Origin: an uncultured Succinivibrio sp. | GTDB lineage: Bacteria > Pseudomonadota > Gammaproteobacteria > Enterobacterales > Succinivibrionaceae | NCBI GenBank assembly: GCA_900767695.1 | Contig: CAAGAC010000079.1 | Coordinates: 1-21,970, forward strand | Length of the DNA: 21,970 nucleotides | Direction of reading: 5' to 3' | Shown: one piece after another, positions 1-5,917 of the stretch | Layout: every line of letters begins with the position of its first letter | Numbering within the stretch: position 1 is the first letter of the stretch | Notes under the pieces: generated by a model | Told to the model about the DNA's origin: nothing | The model's input: only the letters and a program-made list of their open reading frames with translations | The model's database searches: none | Made by a program: the position numbers and the translations under genes

Positions 1-414
1 GCGACACGCCCTGGGCAAGGACCCGGAGAACCTCGCGCCATTGCAGCAGAAGAAGCCCGGCTTCGTCGTCGAGACATCGAAGGAGCTGGCCAAGGCGCAC
101 CGGCTCAAGGAGATGGTGCGGCTCATCCTCCAGTCCGGCGACAGGGAGGAGGCGGAGTCCACCTTCGACGACTTCTTCTGGATGGCGACCCACAGCAGGC
201 TCGAGCCTTTAAGGTCGCGCGCGGCAGCCGCTCGAAAAAATCCGCGGCCCTGAGGGCCATCAGGCAGATCAAGGACAGGAACTGCGCCGATGAGTTCTTG
301 GAGGACGACACCATGAGGCGCGTCCAGGCAATAGGGATCTCCTTCTTCAAGAGGGAGTGCCATGTCGAGGCGGAAATGCTCAAGGGCGGAAGGAAGACAA
401 AGGCTGAAGGCTGA
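1..414 (+). pseudogene. ISL3-type transposase remnant, C-terminal part, frameshifted
   Basis: Reading from base 2, the frame gives RHALGKDPENL, then a stretch with ELAKAHRLKEM, DREEAE and HSRLEP. This is the order seen near the C-terminal half of ISL3-family DDE transposases (K-PENL, then AY-LKE, then SR-PF). At about 205-215 the frame breaks. The neighbouring frame continues with FKVARGSRSKKSAALRAIR and stays open to the stop at 412-414. Its first residues could match the family's F-K-LAR-IR segment, but the segment with the last catalytic Glu (NA-hEG-NNKIK) is not recognisable. The left part lies outside the window. I see no terminal inverted repeat on the right side. The reading is a decayed insertion sequence. 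The family assignment is from memory of family motifs. Confidence 0.55.
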
Positions 415-427
415 ACAAGCCATGATC

Positions 428-455
428 CGGAGGCAGGGCGGCAGCCCTGCCTCCG
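428..455 (-). terminator. Hairpin after the 864-residue exported protein gene
   Basis: A perfect 12-bp inverted repeat (CGGAGGCAGGGC at 428-439, GCCCTGCCTCCG at 444-455) with the 4-nt loop GGCA lies 8 bases past the stop codon of the minus-strand gene ending at 464. No T tract follows on the minus strand, so it may be a weak intrinsic terminator or an mRNA 3'-end stabiliser. Confidence 0.5.
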
Positions 456-463
456 ACTTCTGC

Positions 464-3058
464 TCACCTGCCCTGCCCTTTCTCCTGCCGCTCGCCGGCG
501 TCCTGATCCTTCCCGCGGTTTCTGATGTAGATCGAGTACATCAGCGTGAAGAACAGTATGAGCATGGTGCCGATGCCGCTTGCCGAGTAGCGCCACAGCG
601 GAACCGAGGAGGCGCCCTGGGCGTGGCGGCTGTTGAGGAAGCGCCCCGCCCTGCACCCGCGGGCCGAGCAGTTGACCTCCATGCCCACGTCGCCGGTGTC
701 GTACCAGACGCGGCGGGGGTAGCGCACCTTGAGGCCGTGCTTCTTGAAGCTCTGCCTCACGTTGAGCGAGAACCTCTCCATGAAGAGCATGAGCTCGCGC
801 GGCGAGGCGATGTAGGACTTGACGGCCTGGAAGGGCAGCCCCGGCTCGACGGTCAGCGTGCCCTCGAGCACCACGGAGGAGTCAGGAAGGCTGATGGAGT
901 CGAGGAGCGTGCCGTCTGGGGCGGCATCGACCCTTATGACCGCGCTGCCTGCCACATAGCCCTTGCACTCGACGATGAGGCTGTCCCTGCGCCCGTTCAC
1001 CATGTTGAGCACCGCGCCCTCCTGGAGATCGATGCTGCCCGCGCGCGATCCGCGCCCGCCATCTGAGAGGCTGAGCACGCTGTCGTTGATCCTGATCCCG
1101 TGGACGTCCACGCCGCCTGAGATGCTGGCGTGCCCGCCGGCGCTCACGATGTCGAGCGAGCGCCCGATGATCCCGCCGCTTATCTCGACCTGCGACTTCG
1201 GATCTCCTTCAGCAAGCGGTCCGAACTGCCCGGGAGATGCGCCGATGGTCACCGTGGTGTGGGCGTTGCGGTGCAGGAAGTCCTCGGCGCTGAAGGGGAA
1301 TAGTCTGGGCTTTGAGGGAAACTGGAGGCGGGCCGGCAGCGTCTGTCCCTCAGGATCGCCCCTGACCATGGCCTCGCCGCGGTCGAAGTACGGGTTCCAC
1401 CTTGAGGTTATGCCGCCTGCCAACACAGCGCCGTTGGAGATGGCGATGTCCCTGACGTAGGAGCGCGGGCCGATCCTCACGGCGTCCCCGCCGGCCTCGA
1501 TGCGCCCTGAGATCTGCAGCAACCTCACCTGCGGCCCGCTGAGATCCGCAGGAAGCGGCACGGCGCTCGCCGCCCTCTCGGAGAGGCGGCCTGCCAGGTA
1601 GTCTATGGTGCGCACGCGCATGAACGAGCCGCGGTACTCCTGCATGTCAGAGAGCACGTTTGACCCGAAGTCCGCGAGCACGCCGGCGCCGCCGCGCCCG
1701 AGGGCGCTGATCCTCCCGCGCACCTCGACCACGTTGTTCTTTCCATAGGTCACTGCGATGCCTGCGGCGTCCTCGCCGTTCTCGATGATCACCGAGCCTG
1801 CGGGCAGGATCACGCGGTTGCCGGTGCCGTCGATGCGCATGCCGATGGCGGCGGTGCCGACCGAGGCGATGGTCGGCACCTGCTCAACCACGTTGTAGTC
1901 GCCCATGATGTGGGCGCCAACTCCTAGCGGAACCTCGGAGGCCCTCTTGGCGTCGTAGGTGCCGGTGCGCTCGGAGTACGCGAAGAACCCGCCGGGGTTC
2001 TTCACGACGCGCGGGGACACCGCGGTGCCGCCGCCCATGACCGTGTACCCGAAGAACTCGCGCGGCCTGATGTCGTAGCCCAGATCGCGCAGCGCGTCGA
2101 GCTCGGCCTCGGTGTAGAAGCCGTAGTTGACGAACTCGTCGGAGGACAGCAGCGTGCGCGGCAGCGCTAGGCTGACCCGGCCTCCCCTGACTATGGATGC
2201 CCCTATCCCCGAAAGCCCCATCTGCTGGCGGTCGAGGAAGTCGTGGATGCTCTGGCCGTCGAGCCTGAAGGCGCACGCGCCCTGCGATCTGGGCGAGCAG
2301 CCCTCGCCCAGATCGTCAAGGGAGTCTCCATAAAGCACGCGCCTGCCGGCCCTGCCCGAATAGAGCTGGGTGTCAAAGCTTGTGAGCGGATCCTTGAAGC
2401 CCTTGTCAGAGAAGCTTGAGGCAAAGCCGATGAGGCCTGGCAGCGCGCGGTAGAGGAGCGCCGAGGGATCGGCCCTGGTGCCGTTCTGCGGCAGCTCGTG
2501 GCTGAAGGAGTGGTAGAGCCCGAAGTTCATGAACTGCATCGAGGGCATGCGCTCCTCGATTAGGCCGTATCGCCCGGGGCCCAGGACGCACCTGCCGCGC
2601 AGATCGGCCTCAAGCCTCCCAAGACCAGCGCAGGGGCCGTTGCCGTAGCGGGAGTCGTAGGCGCGGTCGGACTCGCCGCCCGAGTCGTCGGGCACGAGCG
2701 CCACCGGCACGTCGTATGAGATCTCGCGCAGATCGAAAGAGCGCCTGAGCATGTAGGTGAAGAGCGATCCGCTGCGGCGGAAGCTCGCGCCCTGGGCAGG
2801 AGGCGCCCTGAAGATCCTGGAAGGAGGCTCAAGGCCCAACGTCACGTAGGCATCGGAGAGCTCCTTGTCGGGGAGCATGACGGGCCTTATCAGCTCGTCG
2901 CGCGCCAGGTAGAGGCTGTTGCCTCCCGGGCGCTGCATGAGCAGGGAATAGAGGGGGGAGCTGTCGCCGCTCATCCCCTGCTCGGGGGTGTCGGCGAGTG
3001 CCATTCCGGAGCAAAGCAATGCCGCGGCCAGTGCCGCGGCCTCATGCAGGCGGTGCAA
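464..3058 (-). CDS. Exported autotransporter-passenger-like protein with C-terminal membrane anchor
   Basis: 864 residues. An N-terminal signal peptide with predicted cleavage after ALA (about residue 22) sends it across the inner membrane. The middle resembles the passenger of a group of gut-proteobacterial autotransporters: FDTQLYSGRAGR, GQSIHDFLDRQQMGLSGIG, TEAELDALRDLGYDI-REFFGYTV, then Gly-rich beta-helix-like repeats such as IDGTGNRVILPAGS and YGKNNVVEVRGRISA, and an EYRGSF motif. That resemblance is recalled, not searched. There is no C-terminal beta-barrel. Instead residues about 826-845 form one hydrophobic helix (SGIGTMLILFFTLMYSIYI) followed by a basic tail, which predicts a periplasmic body anchored in the inner membrane. 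No HEXXH zinc motif is visible; YHSFSHEL is the nearest. The start has an AGGGGG Shine-Dalgarno and lies 21 bp after the L,D-transpeptidase stop, so the two are probably co-transcribed. Function unknown. Confidence 0.75.
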   Translation of the reverse strand: MHRLHEAAALAAALLCSGMALADTPEQGMSGDSSPLYSLLMQRPGGNSLYLARDELIRPVMLPDKELSDAYVTLGLEPPSRIFRAPPAQGASFRRSGSLFTYMLRRSFDLREISYDVPVALVPDDSGGESDRAYDSRYGNGPCAGLGRLEADLRGRCVLGPGRYGLIEERMPSMQFMNFGLYHSFSHELPQNGTRADPSALLYRALPGLIGFASSFSDKGFKDPLTSFDTQLYSGRAGRRVLYGDSLDDLGEGCSPRSQGACAFRLDGQSIHDFLDRQQMGLSGIGASIVRGGRVSLALPRTLLSSDEFVNYGFYTEAELDALRDLGYDIRPREFFGYTVMGGGTAVSPRVVKNPGGFFAYSERTGTYDAKRASEVPLGVGAHIMGDYNVVEQVPTIASVGTAAIGMRIDGTGNRVILPAGSVIIENGEDAAGIAVTYGKNNVVEVRGRISALGRGGAGVLADFGSNVLSDMQEYRGSFMRVRTIDYLAGRLSERAASAVPLPADLSGPQVRLLQISGRIEAGGDAVRIGPRSYVRDIAISNGAVLAGGITSRWNPYFDRGEAMVRGDPEGQTLPARLQFPSKPRLFPFSAEDFLHRNAHTTVTIGASPGQFGPLAEGDPKSQVEISGGIIGRSLDIVSAGGHASISGGVDVHGIRINDSVLSLSDGGRGSRAGSIDLQEGAVLNMVNGRRDSLIVECKGYVAGSAVIRVDAAPDGTLLDSISLPDSSVVLEGTLTVEPGLPFQAVKSYIASPRELMLFMERFSLNVRQSFKKHGLKVRYPRRVWYDTGDVGMEVNCSARGCRAGRFLNSRHAQGASSVPLWRYSASGIGTMLILFFTLMYSIYIRNRGKDQDAGERQEKGQGR

Positions 3059-3079
3059 CGGCGCAGCCCCCTGGTGGCG

Positions 3080-4048
3080 CTAGAAGGCGGCGGGGTTGAG
3101 CAGGACCGGGCGGCCGGAGCGCTCGCGGAGGGCGCGCTCCAGAATGTCATGATCGATGCCCGGGGTCTTGAAGAAGGCCAGATCCGCGTCGGTGAACGTG
3201 AACGGGGCGTTCTCGTCGACATTGTCGAACTCGGCGGAGGTGCGCGACAGCGGCTGGTGCACCTCGATGTAGATGCTCCCGTCAGGGTCAACGTAGTGCT
3301 TTATGGGCTGGTTGGTGAACTGCACCCTGGTCCCCACCGGAACCTCGTGCCAGATGGTCTCGTTGTCCTCGTTGCGAAGCCTCACGCAGCCGTGGCTCAC
3401 GCGCAGCCCTATGCCGAAGTCGGCGTTGGTGCCGTGGATTGCAAAGAGCTTGCCCACGTACATGGCGTACAGGCCCATCGGGTTGTCAGGGCCTGCCGGA
3501 ACCACCGCGGGGAGCGGATCGCCCGCCGCGGCGTACTCGGCGCGCATCGCGGCGGTCGGGGTCCAGGTCGGGCCGGCCTTCTTGCGCTCGACCTTGGTCA
3601 CCCAGCTGATGGGGGTGCCCTTGCCGAGCTGGCCGATGCCGATGGGGAAGATCTCGACGTCATTGCCGCGATAGTAGAAGAGGCGCATCTCGGCTGAGTT
3701 GACCACGATGCCCTCGTGGGGGGCGTCGGGCAGGATCACCCTCTGGGGGATCACGAGCTGGGTGCCCTTGCGCGGGACGATCGGATCGACCTTGGGGTTG
3801 GCCTCGATCATGTTCGAAAGGCCGAGCTTGTAGTGGGCGGCCACGTATTCCATCGTGGTCGTGCCGGTCTCGGAGATCTTGTAGACGCTCTCCTCGCCGA
3901 CCATGCGGGTAGACGGGGTGATCGGGTAGACGAGCCCGGCGTTGGCTGCCGGGAGGGCCGCTGTCAACGCCGCGGCCAGAGCCAGATTGCGCAGTGAATG
4001 CATCTTTGAAACCATATGTTGGAATTGCTGCCGCCTATGATACCCCAC
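3080..4048 (-). CDS. ldtB: L,D-transpeptidase, YbiS/ErfK (LdtB) type
   Basis: A periplasmic YkuD-family enzyme that, in this subfamily, links the Braun lipoprotein (or another outer-membrane partner) to meso-diaminopimelate in peptidoglycan. Counting from the GTG start, residues 19-37 are a signal peptide core ending ANA, about 60-105 a LysM-like segment, and 110-265 the catalytic domain with HGTN at 205-208 and SHGCVRLRNED at 218-228; Cys221 is the nucleophile. The segments KVERKKAGPTWTPTA and AVVPAGPDNPMGLYA match E. coli YbiS almost word for word. Start choice is open. The GTG at 4048 has a nearly ideal AAGGGGGTGA just upstream but gives a long n-region, while ATG codons at 4015 and 4003 give a more typical signal peptide without a clear ribosome site. 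It is followed 21 bp on by the anchored exported protein, suggesting an envelope operon. I see no lpp gene in the window. Confidence 0.93.
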   Translation of the reverse strand: MGYHRRQQFQHMVSKMHSLRNLALAAALTAALPAANAGLVYPITPSTRMVGEESVYKISETGTTTMEYVAAHYKLGLSNMIEANPKVDPIVPRKGTQLVIPQRVILPDAPHEGIVVNSAEMRLFYYRGNDVEIFPIGIGQLGKGTPISWVTKVERKKAGPTWTPTAAMRAEYAAAGDPLPAVVPAGPDNPMGLYAMYVGKLFAIHGTNADFGIGLRVSHGCVRLRNEDNETIWHEVPVGTRVQFTNQPIKHYVDPDGSIYIEVHQPLSRTSAEFDNVDENAPFTFTDADLAFFKTPGIDHDILERALRERSGRPVLLNPAAF

Positions 4049-4085
4049 CTCACCCCCTTGGCTCTAAAAACGCCGCATGGCGAGG

Positions 4086-4107
4086 AAGATCCTCAAGGGA
4101 GGATTTT
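4086..4107 (+). terminator. Intrinsic-terminator-like hairpin with T run
   Basis: AAGATCCTC (4086-4094), loop AAGG, GAGGATTTT (4099-4107), then further T. The stem has nine pairs including one G-T and is followed by T residues on the plus strand. No plus-strand gene ends here, so its use is unclear. On the minus strand it lies between the decayed ATPase gene (ends 4199) and the transpeptidase start and could damp read-through. Confidence 0.35.
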
Positions 4108-4163
4108 TCTCAGGCGCTGAAGGCACATGCACCAGGGAAACGAGCCGATGCCTCCTTTCTAAT

Positions 4164-4184
4164 CTTGCCGGGGCGGCAGGCAAG
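4164..4184 (-). terminator. Possible hairpin after the ATPase pseudogene
   Basis: CTTGCC (4164-4169) and GGCAAG (4179-4184) form a 6-bp stem with a GC-rich 9-nt loop, 14 bases past the end of the minus-strand pseudogene. No T tract follows on the minus strand, so this is weak evidence for termination. Confidence 0.25.
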
Positions 4185-4198
4185 CCAGGCGGCCGCGC

Positions 4199-5053
4199 TC
4201 AGGCCATGCGGTAGACCCTTGCGCGGGCCATGCCGCTTGGCACTATCCTCCCCTCCGACTCCAGCTTGCGCAGAAGCTCGCGGGTCCACGACTGCCTGAG
4301 ACCGGCGGCACGCTCGATCTCCCTCCTCGAGCACGGGGATCTGTCCTGAATGAACTTGAGGATCCTCGCCTTGCTCGAAGGAACTCCGCAGTTCTGCTCG
4401 CCATAAGTATCCGACGGCACATCGGCTTTCCGACGGTCTTCAACCGCAGGATCCGACGGTGCGCTGAGTATCCGACGGTCCTCGGCCCCGGAATCCGACG
4501 GTGAGCTGAGCATCCGACGGTCTTGCACCTCAGAATCCGACGGTGCGGGGTGAATCCGACGGTCTTCCGATCCTGAATCCGACGGTGAATGGAGTATCCG
4601 GCGGTCGCCGCCGTCAGGCTGCATCTGGACCTGGCATCTTGCGCCAGGCCCTGCTTCCTGAACTACAGATGCAGTCCCTGAGCCTTCGTCTTCAAGGCTC
4701 AAGGTGAGCATTGTCCTAGGCGGTCTGAACAGTTCCGCATACTCGGGCGCCTTCATCCCCATCGAGGACCACGCCTGCATGATCGAGGGGACTCCTCCGC
4801 CATAGCGCTCGCCGTGCTTGATCAGGCAGAACATGTTCAAGATCGAGGGATTGCGCTGGTCTGAGACTCCGCCGCGCAGCATCTGATCAAGCCCTGCCCT
4901 GATCCCGCCTGAGTTCTCGATCACCAGCTTCTGCCTCTGCGGAAGGAGCCCCACCACCACCGGCATCGGCGCGTTGAAGTCGGCGTTTGCAAGGCAGTTG
5001 ACCAGGGCCTCGCGCACGGCCTTGCGAGATGGCGGCGTGTCATCGCGGATCAC
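4199..5053 (-). pseudogene. C-terminal part of a frameshifted AlbA_2/RecG-like ATPase: ATPase core, repeat linker, winged helix
   Basis: This frame carries the second half of a Schlafen-AlbA_2/ATP-binding protein. RDDTPPSRKAVREALVNCLANADF is the family's DDTPVHKA-REA-TN segment of the HATPase_c_4 domain, followed by IENSGGI, GGVSDQRNPSILNMFCLI, GERYGGGVPSIM and PPRTMLTLSL. Next comes a linker of five 14-residue repeats (consensus DRRIL-SPSDSG-E), and the end (ARILKFIQDRSPCSRREIERAAGL...LLRKLESEGRI) reads as a winged helix-turn-helix. The GTG at 5051-5053 overlaps the stop of the upstream frame and looks like translational coupling. However, homology runs straight back through it (LPFKLIGGVIRDD), so I take the two frames as one broken gene. 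Such proteins are thought to act as DNA-binding or regulatory ATPases, and some lie in defence or mobile regions. Confidence 0.75.
4409..4606. repeat. Array of ten ATCCGACGGT-type decamers with alternating 19/23-bp spacing (42-bp period)
   Basis: The core TCCGACGGT begins at 4429, 4452, 4471, 4494, 4513, 4536, 4555 and 4578, with one-base variants at 4410 (TCCGACGGC) and 4597 (TCCGGCGGT). Spacings alternate exactly 19, 23, 19, 23 and so on. Copies followed by C alternate with copies followed by G. On the coding minus strand the same core is read in two frames: GAC-CGT-CGG-AT as DRRI and A-CCG-TCG-GAT as PSD. The segments between copies are less conserved than the cores. It sits in the linker of the broken ATPase gene. 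Confidence 0.9.
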
Positions 5054-5892
5054 GCCGCCGATGAGCTTGAAGGGAGTCTGAGATGGAAGGTGATCTTCCC
5101 GAGCACCATGCAGAAGAAGTCAAAGAGGTTGCCAGACCAGGACTCCTGCCCGGTCTCGATCGTCTCGAGGCAGCTGATCCCCAGATCGATCTGCTCGATG
5201 TACCGGAGGCTGAAGCACGGGTACTCGGGGAGGATCATGGCGCTGCTTCCGAACATGAGAAGCCCCGCCGCCGTCGGGCGGAACCTGCCGCCGGACCTGC
5301 GCGCGGCCCCGATCCTCAGGAGAAACTCGTCGCCGCCGCACTCAAGGAGCGGGCTGCCTGGAGACGCTGCCTCAAGAAAGGAGCGGTACATCCTGATGGT
5401 CTCCTTGCTGAGGTCGCTGGCTTCAAGATCCCAAACCGCCCTGACGTTGTCAAAGCCGGGGGCGCGCTCCGAGAGCATCCCGAGGACCTCGTCCCCGGCG
5501 CACCTGACGGTGGCGCCTCCGCTGCGGCGGTAGGTCTCATTGAGCGGATCGGAGCACAGGTAGACTGGCCTCGCGTCGGGCATCGCCCTGGGCACATTGA
5601 CGACCACGGCATAGGAGCCGCCAGCCCTGCGCGAGCTGACGTCCTTGTCCCCGAGCAGGCAGGCGCTTGCCAGATCATGATCCTTGACGGCGTCCCAGAG
5701 CCTCCCGACAAGGGAATGCGGAGACTTGAGGCCCGACGGGCGGAGCATGCCGCCCGCCCATGATCCTACATGGCGCCCCTGCCCGATGGAATCCATCTCC
5801 CGCCGCAGTGACAGGCCTTTCTTAGCCCTGACAGCAAAAGCGGGTTGTGGCACAATAGCAAGTTGACTTCGACCATAGAACACACAATTCAA
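5050..5892 (-). pseudogene. N-terminal part of a frameshifted, 5'-truncated AlbA_2/RecG-like ATPase
   Basis: From about residue 60 this frame follows the family: SLVGRLWDAVKDHDL, DKDV, YAVVVNVPRAMPDARPVYL, DPLNETYRRSGGATVRCAGDEVLGML, GGDEFLLRIGAARR, PTAAGLLMFG and WSGNLFDFFCMVLGKIT. The first AlbA_2 element (a strand with hEFKE, then N--GG-IhhGV) is missing in all frames on this strand. The first 45 or so residues lie in the leuS promoter region and are probably not real coding sequence. After FHLRLP the frame runs into SSSSAA and a TGA at 5050-5052. Reading one base back at the CCC run (GGG on plus, 5072-5074) restores LPFKLIGGVIRDDTP, so one lost C explains the break. Either a decayed gene or, for the frameshift alone, a sequencing error; the missing 5' end supports decay. 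Confidence 0.75.
5828..5856 (+). promoter_or_regulatory. Candidate sigma-70 promoter for the leuS operon
   Basis: CTGACA (5828-5833, five of six to TTGACA), 17-bp spacer, CACAAT (5851-5856, four of six to TATAAT). Transcription would start near 5863, giving a leader of about 55 nt. It lies inside the degenerate 5' end of the minus-strand ATPase pseudogene. Confidence 0.55.
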
Positions 5893-5917
5893 ACGGGCTT
5901 TCGCGCCGGAGACAGAG

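Noticed and set aside
464..1066. Plus-strand open frames opposite the end of the exported protein gene
   Set aside because: They lack ribosome sites and motifs, and the minus strand has a coherent protein with a membrane anchor.
4409..4606. CRISPR array
   Set aside because: The repeats are only 9-10 bp with 10-14 bp between them and lie inside a coding frame; no cas gene is near.
5050..5053. GTGA overlap suggesting two translationally coupled genes
   Set aside because: Family homology (LPFKLIGGVIRDD) reads through the overlap in the downstream frame, so the overlap is a by-product of a one-base loss. No classical slippery heptamer for programmed frameshifting is present.
5083..5763. 226-residue plus-strand frame opposite the ATPase pseudogene
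   Set aside because: The minus strand shows clear family homology here; the plus frame is a GC-driven shadow.
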